Below, one piece after another: positions 45,147 through 54,453 of a stretch of DNA of 64,000 nucleotides. Position numbers and translations under genes: made by a program. The notes under the pieces are model-generated. The model did no database searches and had not been told where the DNA came from. It saw only the letters and a list, made by a program, of their open reading frames with translations. Source of the DNA: CAWFGW01 sp963815495 (lineage in GTDB: Bacteria; Bacteroidota; Bacteroidia; Cytophagales; JAAEPT01); assembly GCA_963815495.1 (NCBI GenBank), contig CAWFGW010000033.1, positions 62,001 through 126,000 of the forward strand, given 5' to 3'. Within the stretch, counting starts at the first letter, position 1, and the number at the start of each line of letters is the position of its first letter.

Positions 45147-46049
45147 ATGATTACACCCGCATATTTACACGCAGGAGATACCGTTACGCTGATAAGCACT
45201 GCACGAAAAGTGAGTAAAGAAGAATTAGCTCCTGCTATTACTGTTTTTGAAAAATGGGGTTTAAAAGTGAAACTTGGTGCAAATATCTTTGCGGAAGATA
45301 ACCAGTTTGCAGGCACAGATCATCAACGTACAAATGACTTACAAGCAGCCCTAGATGATAATGCATCAAAAGCGATAATTTGTGTTCGCGGTGGTTATGG
45401 CACTGTCCGCATCATCGATCAAGTAGATTTTTCGGAATTTATAAAAACACCAAAATGGGTTTGTGGCTTTAGCGATGTTTCTGTCTTGCACAGCACACTT
45501 CATAACCTAGGAATTCAAAGTATACATGCAACAATGCCGTTGTTATTCTCACGAATTGAACAAAAGGAGGCAATAGAGACACTTCGTAGAGCTTTGTTTG
45601 GAGAGAAGTTGACTTATCAATTCCCAATGCATTCTATGAATAGAGGCAAAATAATGCAAGGGCAACTGTTAGGTGGTAATCTAAGTATTATTAACAACCT
45701 CATTGGAACTCCAACGGATATAAGCACAAAAGGGAAAATCCTTTTTTTAGAAGATTTAGATGAATACCTCTATCATATTGATCGCATGATGGTTCATTTG
45801 AAACGGGCTGGATTACTGTCTCACTTGACAGGGTTGTTAATTGGTCACATGTCAGAGATGAATGATAACCTCATCCCGTTTGGAAAAACCGCTTACGAGA
45901 TAATTTCAGAAGCAGTAAAGGAATATAACTATCCTATTTTTTTTGATTTTCCAGCTGGGCATTTAAACCATAACTTTGCGATTAGATTAGGTAGGAAAGT
46001 CATTATTCAAGAAAAAAAAGAGATGATGTTTTTCAGTGAAGAGGAATAG
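45147..46049 (+). CDS. S66 family LD-carboxypeptidase
   Basis: Protein of 300 aa from ATG 45147; a frame running back to 45105 would overlap the upstream gene and adds no conserved sequence. Catalytic residues of the LdcA triad are in place: Ser in CGFSDVSVLH, Glu in LFLEDLDEYLYHIDRM, His in AGHLNHNFAIRLG. LD-carboxypeptidases cleave the terminal D-Ala of tetrapeptides in peptidoglycan recycling in the cytoplasm; muropeptide or microcin immunity roles exist in relatives. It overlaps the convergent membrane-protein gene tail to tail by 17 nt. Confidence 0.92.
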   Translation: MITPAYLHAGDTVTLISTARKVSKEELAPAITVFEKWGLKVKLGANIFAEDNQFAGTDHQRTNDLQAALDDNASKAIICVRGGYGTVRIIDQVDFSEFIKTPKWVCGFSDVSVLHSTLHNLGIQSIHATMPLLFSRIEQKEAIETLRRALFGEKLTYQFPMHSMNRGKIMQGQLLGGNLSIINNLIGTPTDISTKGKILFLEDLDEYLYHIDRMMVHLKRAGLLSHLTGLLIGHMSEMNDNLIPFGKTAYEIISEAVKEYNYPIFFDFPAGHLNHNFAIRLGRKVIIQEKKEMMFFSEEE

Positions 46050-48354
46050 TGAAATTGTTTTTTATGATGACAGTGTCACTCGAAGCGTTGTTCGTCAGCT
46101 TGTAATAATTTTCGGATTTTTCACGCAGTAATAATTCGTCAACAAACACCGAGTCTGCGAACTCTTTGCCTCCTTGGGTATATAAACCAATGTGATCATT
46201 ACTGTTTTTAATTGTGAAATTCAACTCGTTATACCCCCAGTTACCATCATAAAAATTGGTTTTGCTAGGATCAATGTATTGGGAGTGATAAACAGTATTG
46301 GTTGAGTCCTTCAACTCAAGCCAAACGGTATTGAAAGTTTGGTCATAGAGGTGATTATAATACCAAAAGCTGAAGTTATATTCCGTGTTGCTTTCTAATT
46401 CTAGCTCTTCACTTTGATAAATCACATTTAATTGATTTTTCACCATCGCTTTGGCTCCATTGCCTCTGTAGGTTTTGTTGTTTGTGTTTTCATCAAATGA
46501 ATGATAAAACAAAGGAGGTGTGTTTTTGTAAAAATAACCAGATTGCTCATCGAGCCTGTAGGCTGATTGACGGGATAAAAATTCACCGACATGCTTTCGT
46601 GTTTTAGAGTCAGAAAGTGCATTTATTGATAATTCGAATACCTCAAAATTATCGGTTGATATAATTGATTTCGATTTATCAATTAATGCTTGTTCGTACT
46701 CTGAGTGAGGATCCTTCAAGGATACTACCAATAATATGGGTTGTTCAGTGAATTTTTCTATGACTGGTTTTTGATTAAATGAAGGGGTGAAGAGTTGAAG
46801 AATAGCTTTTGATTCTAAGACACTAGGTCGTGAAAGGATGGCATTAATTAAAGGCTTACCACTTTGATAGGATAATGCCATAGAAATATGTTCGGCATGA
46901 TCCGAATATTCGTAAGAATGTAACGAAATATAATGATGATAAAATGGAATAGTAAGAATAGCCTGATAGCCTGAAAAATCGTTTTCGTTTGTGATTTCGG
47001 TGTATTCTTTAGCTATTAATAAATTTTTATGTTGAGTAATTTTTTCTTTTATTAAATAGTGGTTAGAGAAACCTTCAGTAAGCAGTAATACAGCAGAAAA
47101 AACAGTAAAAGCGCTGAACCATGGAGTAATTAAACAGTTTTTCAAGGCTTTCAACGAAAAAATCATAATCAAAAAGTAGAAAGGCCAAGCAAATCTTCCT
47201 AAGGCTATAAATTGTTTTAAAGGAGTAGGTAAAAGAAAATCCATGTCATATCGAAATGGAAAAGCCATAGCAAATGACAACAATGTAATTGCGGAAAGCA
47301 GCATCAGGAAATCTTGCTTTGATAAGAGTGATGATCCAATCCATTTTTTATGGATGACAAGCTGGTAGATGATAAAAACAATGATAAATATTAGAGCCAA
47401 ATTGGTTGATAAACCAATGTAATTGCCGATTTCAACCCATTGCTGATTTTCTGGGGCTGATGTGTCGAGAAAAAAATCATAAAGAGGTCTCAAATAAGAA
47501 TGGTTTGGTAGAAATATGGAATAAACAGAAGCTCGGTAATTATGAGTAAATGGCATGTCTATTCGACCAAGATGTGTGTCTGATAATTTCACGGCTAAAT
47601 AAACAGTAAATAAAGGGATAAGTGTTTGGGTGATTATACCAATAAACCGATTTCTATCCGTCCAATTTTTTTCAAAAAAATAAGTGTAGAGATGAAAAAA
47701 AAACGTGAAACCGGTAATAATTAATCCTAAATAAGTATGTGTATAAAACCAGATAAGTGTATTCACACATATCAAAATTGAGTAATAAAATTTCTTAGAA
47801 GATGATTCATGTCTAAGCAATAAATACCAACCTATAGGGAACGCACAACCATAAGTTAAGGCATAATGCCCTTTCAACATTAAAAGAGCATTGGATGTCA
47901 AAAAGGCTATCGCGATACTATAGCAAATGGCGGTTAGCGCAGAAAAATGATAATGTTTAAGAATGAGAAAAAGAAAAAGGGAAGAAACCACTATTGAACC
48001 TAACATCAAAAAATTTAAAATGCCTAAGGAGTAGTCAGAGATATCGATAAGGTATAGAGAAAAAAACCTCAGTAGGTTAGCCAAAAACGGATGACAATCT
48101 ACAAAAAAAATAGATTCTCCAAAAGGGTAATTCATTCCTTCATACGTAAAATAACTTGTGTCATATTTAATGTGGTAGAGATAGTTATAATAGTTTTTTA
48201 GCCCATCATCAGTAATTGAAAAAAGTGAGTTGTTTAGGTTAAAGATGACTTTATGATAGAAAAATAAAACTAGACCAGATGAAATTACAACAACAGAAGC
48301 CATCTGAATTTTTGTTGAGGGTACTTTTTTAAAAAAAGTTAAACTCATGTTCAA
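46033..48354 (-). CDS. Large polytopic membrane protein, GT-C-like, with C-terminal beta domain
   Basis: Protein of 773 aa. About twelve hydrophobic helices fill residues 15-430. The first periplasmic loop carries a long stretch (SITDDGLKNYYNYLYHIKYD and NYPFGESIFFVDCHPF) with acidic residues, reminiscent of GT-C enzymes and YfhO-type proteins. After the membrane part comes a periplasmic region of about 340 residues whose end (TEYNFSFWYYNHLYDQTFNT, VDELLLREK) looks like a carbohydrate-binding jelly roll. I do not recognise a named family with certainty. It lies 5 bp downstream of the similar GT-C gene, so the two probably act together in envelope glycan or glycoprotein synthesis. Confidence 0.65.
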   Translation of the reverse strand: MNMSLTFFKKVPSTKIQMASVVVISSGLVLFFYHKVIFNLNNSLFSITDDGLKNYYNYLYHIKYDTSYFTYEGMNYPFGESIFFVDCHPFLANLLRFFSLYLIDISDYSLGILNFLMLGSIVVSSLFLFLILKHYHFSALTAICYSIAIAFLTSNALLMLKGHYALTYGCAFPIGWYLLLRHESSSKKFYYSILICVNTLIWFYTHTYLGLIITGFTFFFHLYTYFFEKNWTDRNRFIGIITQTLIPLFTVYLAVKLSDTHLGRIDMPFTHNYRASVYSIFLPNHSYLRPLYDFFLDTSAPENQQWVEIGNYIGLSTNLALIFIIVFIIYQLVIHKKWIGSSLLSKQDFLMLLSAITLLSFAMAFPFRYDMDFLLPTPLKQFIALGRFAWPFYFLIMIFSLKALKNCLITPWFSAFTVFSAVLLLTEGFSNHYLIKEKITQHKNLLIAKEYTEITNENDFSGYQAILTIPFYHHYISLHSYEYSDHAEHISMALSYQSGKPLINAILSRPSVLESKAILQLFTPSFNQKPVIEKFTEQPILLVVSLKDPHSEYEQALIDKSKSIISTDNFEVFELSINALSDSKTRKHVGEFLSRQSAYRLDEQSGYFYKNTPPLFYHSFDENTNNKTYRGNGAKAMVKNQLNVIYQSEELELESNTEYNFSFWYYNHLYDQTFNTVWLELKDSTNTVYHSQYIDPSKTNFYDGNWGYNELNFTIKNSNDHIGLYTQGGKEFADSVFVDELLLREKSENYYKLTNNASSDTVIIKNNFTIPLH

Positions 48355-48359
48355 ATTTA

Positions 48360-50294
48360 TTAAAAGTGACTTTTATCTATTTCTTCTAACAACCCGTAGA
48401 TGATAGGGTTGCCGTCTCTTACAGTTATTGTAAAGTCATCCACCACAAACGTTCGCTTACCACTATTCCAGATGTAAACTTTTAACTCCATACTGTTTTT
48501 GATAAGAGGTATATCGGACATTTTAATGGAATGAGTGATTGTTGTCCATTCTAACGAATCGGAAACAAAGGTGTTAAAATTGGTAGCACCCCAGTGGATG
48601 TTTTCATCGTTATCATCCAACGTAGCTACTAGTGCAATATCATCACACTTCCCAAAACAATAAGTTTTAAGTGATATATCAATGAAGTTATTTTCATGAG
48701 TGAGTAAATAATTTAACGACTTCGTAAATGAAAAGGAGTATTCTTGGAATTCATTCATCAAATAAGCTTTTTTACCTGAAAATTTAAGGCTATCAATTAT
48801 CCAGTTTTCATCAATAGAGCTCCAGTTACCAGAAGCTTCTGATTCGAAATTTAAATCATCAAAAACTTCTGATTTATTAATTGATTCGGTTGAAAAAAGA
48901 TAACTAGTTGCTGCAGCGTAATTGTGTTGCCAAACGAGAGTTGGGAAATGTTGTTGTATAATAGGAACTGTCAACGGGTTGTTGGTAGATATCGCTCCAA
49001 GAAAAACATATTTGTGAGTGTTACTTTTAACTTTCAGATAGTTTGAAAAAGCTTTCATAGATGCAAAGGTATCAAGCCATGTGTAATTACTGTCTATGTC
49101 AAGTTGTTCATTATAGTAAGAAGTAATTTTTTTATCTGAATCCATGATTGAAAAAATAGAATCATGTTGTTGATGTGCTTTTTTATGTTCAACTAGTAGT
49201 TCTTTGTAGGGAGATAAGTACGTTTTTGAATAATATTCGCGACCATGAATGAGAGAGAAAATATTTGCACCTAATATTACTAGAACAAGAGTAAGGTTAA
49301 TAGTGGGTTTTAGGGACTTAATTTGACTAAATATTACAAACAAAATAAATGGAAAAGAGAATAGTAGCATAGAAAATTGGATAACCGCATTTATATATTT
49401 AGAGTAAAAAAAGCCGATTAAAAATGGGGTGATAAACCAACAAAAAAATAATAAAGTTTCATTTTTATGGTCTATTAGATTTTTGCTTTGCGAGTGATAC
49501 CCATAAATGATTATTCCAATAATTGTTGCATAGACTAAATAAGAATAGTGAAATGCGAAAGCTAGGTAATCAATTATAAAATCATTTTGAGGTTTCGCTA
49601 ACCATTCTTCAATCCCCCCCATACTCAATTGATGAAAGAATATTGATAAATGGGGTATGTAAAGCACGAAAATGGTGACGCCAGATAAAAGATATTTTGT
49701 TAGATAATTCTTTCTAATAAAAAATAAACCGCTTATACCGACAATCGCAGCGAATAACAGCGAAAAATGATGATTGTAAGTGCAAGCTGAGGCTGATAAG
49801 ATAAATAATATTAGGTTTCGATTGACGTGTTTCGATGGTGTTCGAATCACTAAAGACCAATAATATACCATCAACAAGCAGAAAAAAAGTCCAGAAGTAT
49901 ATGGTCTTGCTAATTGACTATACATAATTGCAAATTGTAAGCTGGCTATAAAAGCAGCGGAAATGAGTCCTATTGTTTCATTGTACCATTCTTTACCAAT
50001 TAAAAAAAGTAGATAAACGGCAGCTATGCCACTTAAAGTAAAAGGGAGTTTCACAACCCACTCATTAACACCAAATACTTTGGTCCAGTAGTATAAAAAC
50101 ACTTGTATTCCCGCAGGGTGGGTATCAGTTGTTTTTACACCGAATTCAATCATTTCGGAAAAACTATCAAAATCAGTTCTGAACAGAGCACTAAACTCAT
50201 CGTGTGTATAAGGGATTTCAAAGTAGTTGTAGAACCTGAGAGTAGCAGCTACAAAAAGTATAAAATATAAAACATGTTGATTAGTTAATTTCAT
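48360..50294 (-). CDS. GT-C glycosyltransferase-like membrane protein (GT39/ArnT type)
   Basis: Protein of 644 aa with about ten to twelve helices up to residue 370. After the first helix it has the acidic loop motif PYTHDEFSALFRTDF, typical of GT-C glycosyltransferases that use polyprenyl-phosphate sugars, and FGVNEWVVKLPFTLSGIAAV, typical of the PMT/ArnT group. The C-terminal periplasmic part (about 480-640) contains a beta-rich region (KAYLMNEFQEYSFSF, FVVDDFTITVRDG) resembling a carbohydrate-binding fold. The acceptor is not known. It is in an operon downstream of cysS and the glutaminyl-cyclase-like gene. Confidence 0.8.
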   Translation of the reverse strand: MKLTNQHVLYFILFVAATLRFYNYFEIPYTHDEFSALFRTDFDSFSEMIEFGVKTTDTHPAGIQVFLYYWTKVFGVNEWVVKLPFTLSGIAAVYLLFLIGKEWYNETIGLISAAFIASLQFAIMYSQLARPYTSGLFFCLLMVYYWSLVIRTPSKHVNRNLILFILSASACTYNHHFSLLFAAIVGISGLFFIRKNYLTKYLLSGVTIFVLYIPHLSIFFHQLSMGGIEEWLAKPQNDFIIDYLAFAFHYSYLVYATIIGIIIYGYHSQSKNLIDHKNETLLFFCWFITPFLIGFFYSKYINAVIQFSMLLFSFPFILFVIFSQIKSLKPTINLTLVLVILGANIFSLIHGREYYSKTYLSPYKELLVEHKKAHQQHDSIFSIMDSDKKITSYYNEQLDIDSNYTWLDTFASMKAFSNYLKVKSNTHKYVFLGAISTNNPLTVPIIQQHFPTLVWQHNYAAATSYLFSTESINKSEVFDDLNFESEASGNWSSIDENWIIDSLKFSGKKAYLMNEFQEYSFSFTKSLNYLLTHENNFIDISLKTYCFGKCDDIALVATLDDNDENIHWGATNFNTFVSDSLEWTTITHSIKMSDIPLIKNSMELKVYIWNSGKRTFVVDDFTITVRDGNPIIYGLLEEIDKSHF

Positions 50295-50307
50295 TCCTAT
50301 ATTTCAC

Positions 50308-51303
50308 TTATTCATGATATAACACATAGAGAAGTGTTTGTCCGACTGCCTTTAACGTTTCTTTACTTACTGCTTCCATATTATCTTCTTGGGTGTGCCA
50401 ATAATTTCCAAAGTAAAAGTTATTAGATTCAGGATCATGATGGATGATGTCAATAGTTGGAATACCGGCATTGCTGTTAATGAATGTATGATCATCAGTA
50501 ATGGGGTCGGAGTTTTTATTCACAAAATAAGCTCCATAGCCTAACTTTTGTCCAGCCTCCCAGACTTGTTTAACCACTAATGGTGCATAATTTCTAGAAA
50601 CACCTTCTTTATAGAAAGTGGCATTTTTGGCACCAACCATGTCTAATAATACTCCAAAATACGCGCGGTAACCAGGTATATGAAAATTTTTAGACCAATG
50701 CTGCGATCCCAAGCACCATGATTCAGCACTTCCTTCCCCATCATGGAAATGTGGTTGGCCATAGTCTTCCCCATCAAACAGGACAATATCAACGCCTATT
50801 TTTAGTTTGTTTTCTATTTGAATTGTTCGAGCAATCTCCATAAGGATACCTACACCGCTTCCACCATCGTTTGCTCCGTCAATAGGTGTTTTCCATAGGG
50901 ATTCATTATCTTGGTCAGAAAAAGGACGGGTGTCCCAATGAGCACAAAGTAAAATTCGTTTTGGAGCTTGGGGATTTATTGAAGCAATAATGTTTGTTAA
51001 TTTTAGTGGAGTACCATCAAAGGCATTCGCAGTAAAAGATTGCTCATAAACAGTGTCAGCATTCTCCTTTAAAAAATTTATAAAATAGCTAGCTGCTGCG
51101 CGATGTGCGGCTGTGTTTGGAACACGAGGTCCGAAGGCAACTTGTTTCTCTACGTAAAAAAAGGCACTGTCACTATTAAAAATTGGTACGAAAACATCAT
51201 CTTTTTCAACAACTTCGGGTTTAGTGTTTTCAGTAGTTTTAATCGCGTCCGAGCATGCAAATAAAGTAGCTCCAAGTAAAAGGATGTATATGTTATTCTT
51301 CAT
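50308..51303 (-). CDS. Glutaminyl-peptide cyclotransferase-like M28 lipoprotein
   Basis: Lipoprotein of 331 aa, signal peptide with lipobox LLGATLFAC. It has the M28 zinc fold with AHWDTRPFSDQD, PIDGANDGGSGVG, LFDGEDYG, a DDHTF segment and the NYWHTQEDNMEAV segment. The residue pattern DGAND / DGED / WHT with GSQHWS matches glutaminyl cyclases of the animal type more than M28 aminopeptidases, so pyroglutamate formation at N-terminal Gln of exported proteins is likely. The start overlaps the cysS stop by 11 nt. Aminopeptidase activity is an alternative. Confidence 0.85.
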   Translation of the reverse strand: MKNNIYILLLGATLFACSDAIKTTENTKPEVVEKDDVFVPIFNSDSAFFYVEKQVAFGPRVPNTAAHRAAASYFINFLKENADTVYEQSFTANAFDGTPLKLTNIIASINPQAPKRILLCAHWDTRPFSDQDNESLWKTPIDGANDGGSGVGILMEIARTIQIENKLKIGVDIVLFDGEDYGQPHFHDGEGSAESWCLGSQHWSKNFHIPGYRAYFGVLLDMVGAKNATFYKEGVSRNYAPLVVKQVWEAGQKLGYGAYFVNKNSDPITDDHTFINSNAGIPTIDIIHHDPESNNFYFGNYWHTQEDNMEAVSKETLKAVGQTLLYVLYHE

Positions 51304-52780
51304 AAGCCCAGTCGATTTTGTGTTTCATGTCGCGAATTACTAATCCTCTTTCTTTAAAACGAGCTCTTAGTTGATCTACAACATCATAGTCTTTAGCCTC
51401 TTTTGCAGAGGTGTACGTATTTAATTCTTTTTTTATTTCGAGTTTTTCTTCGGAAGTCATTTCCTCTTTTAAGCCTAAAATGTCAATTACAAATGCATTA
51501 AAAGTTGCTTTCAATAGGTTGAAAGTCTTTTCAGTAACTACTCCAGTATTAAAGTTTCCATTATTAAAGGCATTAATAGTTTTTGTTAGGTTGAACAAAT
51601 TTGCTATCACCTGAGCAGTATTAAAATCATCATTAATGGCTCTGTAGCAGCCTTCACTTGAGGTAATAATAGTTGTTTCCTGTTTTTGGTTGAGAGCTTC
51701 TTGACCAGAATAGTTTAGATCCTGCAGCGCTCGGTAGGCATTTATTAATTTATTAAACCCTTTTTTTGCTGCTTGCAATGCTTCGTTAGAGAAATCTAAA
51801 GTTCCTCTATAATGCGCTTGTAATACAAAAAACCGAATTGTCATAGGAGCATATGCACGATCTAATAATTCATGATTTCCATTGTACAATTGCTGTAATG
51901 TGATAAAGTTTCCCAACGATTTACCCATCTTTTGCCCATTGATGGTAATCATGTTGTTATGCATCCAATAGTTAACTGGCGAAGAGTGATCACATGCTTT
52001 GCATTGTGCTATTTCAGCTTCATGGTGAGGAAATTTTAAGTCCATGCCTCCACCATGAATATCAAACTGTTTCCCTAAGTATTTTGTGCTCATGGCAGAA
52101 CATTCCAAGTGCCAACCAGGGTAACCATCGCTCCATGGTGAAGGCCATCGCATGATGTGTGTGGGTGAGGCTTTTTTCCAAAGGGCAAAATCTAATGCGC
52201 TGCGTTTCTCGTCCTGTCCATCTAAAGCACGACTTCCTGCTAACATATCTTCTACAATTCGTCCCGATAGTTTACCATAGTCGTTACCGTCTTTATAATA
52301 TTTTTCTAAGTCAAAATATACAGAACCATTTATCTCGTAGGCATATCCGTTTTTCAGGATTTGCTCCACCATTTCAATTTGTTCCTGAATATGATCTGTA
52401 GCACGTGGCTCTATGTCAGGAGGTAAAGCATTAAGTTTACTCGTCACATCATGGTAGATAGCGGTATAATGTCTGGCGATTTCTATCGGTTCTACTTTTT
52501 CCTCTCGTGCTTTTTTTCCTATCTTATCTTCACCTTCATCGGCATCATTCTCTAAGTGGCCTACATCAGTAATGTTTCTTACGTAGGTTACCTTATTTCC
52601 TAAATGTCTTAGGTAGCGAGAGACAACATCAAAAGTGATTACAGGGCGAGTATTACCTAGATGTGGATCGCCATACACAGTCGGTCCACAAACGTACATC
52701 CCTACTTTTCCTTCAACTATGGGTTTGAAAACCTCTTTTTTACCCGTAAGGGAGTTATAAATGACGAGTTCCTGATTCAT
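51293..52780 (-). CDS. cysS: Cysteinyl-tRNA synthetase
   Basis: Class I synthetase of 495 aa, the full family length. HIGH-type motif GPTVYGDPHLGNTRP, zinc/Cys-binding residues around VCGPTVYG, WHLECSAMS, and HHEAEIAQCKACD, and the KMSKS motif as KMGKSLGNFITL. It charges tRNA-Cys in the cytoplasm. It is the second gene of a leftward operon: it follows the endonuclease/phosphatase gene after 22 bp and overlaps the glutaminyl-cyclase-like gene. Start chosen at MNQELVIYNSLTGKKEVF. Confidence 0.97.
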   Translation of the reverse strand: MNQELVIYNSLTGKKEVFKPIVEGKVGMYVCGPTVYGDPHLGNTRPVITFDVVSRYLRHLGNKVTYVRNITDVGHLENDADEGEDKIGKKAREEKVEPIEIARHYTAIYHDVTSKLNALPPDIEPRATDHIQEQIEMVEQILKNGYAYEINGSVYFDLEKYYKDGNDYGKLSGRIVEDMLAGSRALDGQDEKRSALDFALWKKASPTHIMRWPSPWSDGYPGWHLECSAMSTKYLGKQFDIHGGGMDLKFPHHEAEIAQCKACDHSSPVNYWMHNNMITINGQKMGKSLGNFITLQQLYNGNHELLDRAYAPMTIRFFVLQAHYRGTLDFSNEALQAAKKGFNKLINAYRALQDLNYSGQEALNQKQETTIITSSEGCYRAINDDFNTAQVIANLFNLTKTINAFNNGNFNTGVVTEKTFNLLKATFNAFVIDILGLKEEMTSEEKLEIKKELNTYTSAKEAKDYDVVDQLRARFKERGLVIRDMKHKIDWAYEE

Positions 52781-52802
52781 GCGACAAAGATAGAAAATTC
52801 GA

Positions 52803-53852
52803 TTAATCCGATTGTTTTTTTAAAGAATAAACCCCTATTAAAGGGTAGTGATCAGAATGAGGCATCTCTTTAGCTACTCTGATGTGGTTACAGATAAGAT
52901 TATCTGAATGGAATTGGTAATCAATTCGAATGTTTGGTAATTTTTCATGGTGGAAAGTGCTTCCATACCCCCTTCCTGCCTCTAAAAATGAGTCTTTGAA
53001 ATTGTTTCGTAGTGACTTATAAGCAACAGATATCGGTGTATCATTGAAATCACCACAAATAATAAATGGGTAGGGTGATTGATTAGCATGGTTAACTATT
53101 TTCTTCACTTGATTCACTCTAACTTTGGCGGTGGATAAGTATTTTTCTAAAAAATTTTTTTTCCCTTCCGAAGTTGAAATGGCATCTATTTGTGCTTCTT
53201 TAAACTTATTTGATTCTAAATGACAGGAGTATACTCTTATGGTGTCGTTGTTTTTTGTAATGTCAATGTAAAAACTTCCGTTCACATCTTTATCGTGTTT
53301 TAATTCTTTAAATCCAATAATTGGGTGTTTTGAAAAAACAATAGCACCGTAGGTATTTCCTGCTTTATTTTTTGTTCCAATGTCATAATAATGTCTGGGG
53401 TATTTTTTTTTCAGGATAGGAAGTACATTTATTTTTTTGTTTTTTGGACTGTTATAAAACTCTTGAAGACATAAAATATCAGCATCAACTTTTGAAATCC
53501 AATCAATCATCTCAGTAGTTGTAGTCATGCCTGGTGATTGTAAGTTCATATAACTATTGAAGACGTGCACGTTGTAGTTTACCACTGTTAAGTCTTTTCT
53601 TGTGCTTTGCTTTTTTAAACGAGGAAGTGCATATAGGCTGTTAATAGTAGAATAAGTAATTAAGATTAACACGAGTGATTTCCAGCAAATAGTTGTTTTT
53701 TTGAAAAGTTGCCGAAGCCAAATGAGAAAAGAAAAAATAAAAATAAAACATTCTCCAAAGCCTGCTAATGAATAAAGAGGTGATTGTAACCACAAAAGTA
53801 ACTTAATTCCACCAGCAAAAAGTAGTAAGAAGATGAAAACAAACCGATTCAT
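52803..53852 (-). CDS. Endonuclease/exonuclease/phosphatase family protein, membrane-anchored
   Basis: Protein of 349 aa. Three hydrophobic segments at the N-terminus (about residues 1-80) anchor it, followed by an EEP domain with NYNVHVFNSYM, DILCLQEFYN, GDFNDTPISVAYKSL and the HSDHYPLIG end, so Asn, Glu, Asp and His of the metal site are present. Such proteins hydrolyse phosphodiesters in nucleic acids or lipids; the substrate is not known. It is the first gene of the leftward cysS operon and divergent from rimP. Confidence 0.9.
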   Translation of the reverse strand: MNRFVFIFLLLFAGGIKLLLWLQSPLYSLAGFGECFIFIFSFLIWLRQLFKKTTICWKSLVLILITYSTINSLYALPRLKKQSTRKDLTVVNYNVHVFNSYMNLQSPGMTTTTEMIDWISKVDADILCLQEFYNSPKNKKINVLPILKKKYPRHYYDIGTKNKAGNTYGAIVFSKHPIIGFKELKHDKDVNGSFYIDITKNNDTIRVYSCHLESNKFKEAQIDAISTSEGKKNFLEKYLSTAKVRVNQVKKIVNHANQSPYPFIICGDFNDTPISVAYKSLRNNFKDSFLEAGRGYGSTFHHEKLPNIRIDYQFHSDNLICNHIRVAKEMPHSDHYPLIGVYSLKKQSD

Positions 53853-53872
53853 GACGAAAGATACATTGAAAG

Positions 53873-53904
53873 TTTGGTTGAATCATCTATTTATTCTAAT
53901 TTTG
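53873..53904 (+). promoter_or_regulatory. Promoter of rimP-nusA-infB
   Basis: TTTG (53873-53876), 20-nt spacer, TAATTTTG (53897-53904): same pattern and spacing as the rpmH promoter. It lies 55 bp upstream of the rimP ATG. Confidence 0.7.
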
Positions 53905-53931
53905 CAGCAGTTCATATGGTAATGAGTTGAT

Positions 53932-53958
53932 GAGGGGACAAAAGTCCCCTCTTTTATT
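53932..53958 (+). terminator. Terminator-like hairpin in the rimP leader
   Basis: Perfect 8-bp stem GAGGGGAC (53932-53939) with GTCCCCTC (53944-53951), AAAA loop, followed by TTTTATT that runs into the rimP ATG. Its place between promoter and first codon suggests attenuation or start-site occlusion rather than end-of-gene termination. Confidence 0.7.
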
Positions 53959-54444
53959 ATGCTAAAAACTGTAGAAACGCGATTAAAGGAAATCATTGAA
54001 AGTAATCTCCAAAACGACAAAGTATTTTTGGTAGATTTGAAAGTTTCAGTAGCTGGAAGTAATAGTAAGGTTGCTGTGATTTTAGATGGTGATGAGGGTG
54101 TTGGCATTGATGAATGTGCTGAAATTAGTCGTCAAGTAGGGAACACAATAGAAGAGGAAGAGCTTTTTACCGAAGCTTATAATCTTGAGGTTTCCTCACC
54201 AGGATTAGATCAACCGCTGAAGCTTACACGTCAGTACAAAAAGAATATCGGAAGGGATGTTCGGATTCTTTTGAAGGAGTCTTCAGGAGAATTACTTGGA
54301 AAACTTGAAGGTGTGAATGAAGAAGGAGTCGAAGTTCGAGAACAAAAAAAAGGGAAGAAAAACGGACCAGTAACTTACGAAAATGATGTGAAATTGGTCC
54401 CATTTGATGAAATACATAAAACAACAATTCTGATTCAGTTTTAA
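53959..54444 (+). CDS. rimP: Ribosome maturation factor RimP
   Basis: Protein of 161 aa. The N-terminal domain ends in the acidic DGDEGVGIDECAEISRQVGN, followed by YNLEVSSPGLDQPLKLTRQY, the RimP hallmark, and an SH3-like C-terminal domain. RimP acts in 30S subunit assembly. It opens the rimP-nusA-infB operon, 9 bp before nusA. A terminator-like hairpin is directly before the ATG. Confidence 0.95.
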   Translation: MLKTVETRLKEIIESNLQNDKVFLVDLKVSVAGSNSKVAVILDGDEGVGIDECAEISRQVGNTIEEEELFTEAYNLEVSSPGLDQPLKLTRQYKKNIGRDVRILLKESSGELLGKLEGVNEEGVEVREQKKGKKNGPVTYENDVKLVPFDEIHKTTILIQF

Positions 54445-54453
54445 TTTAAAACA

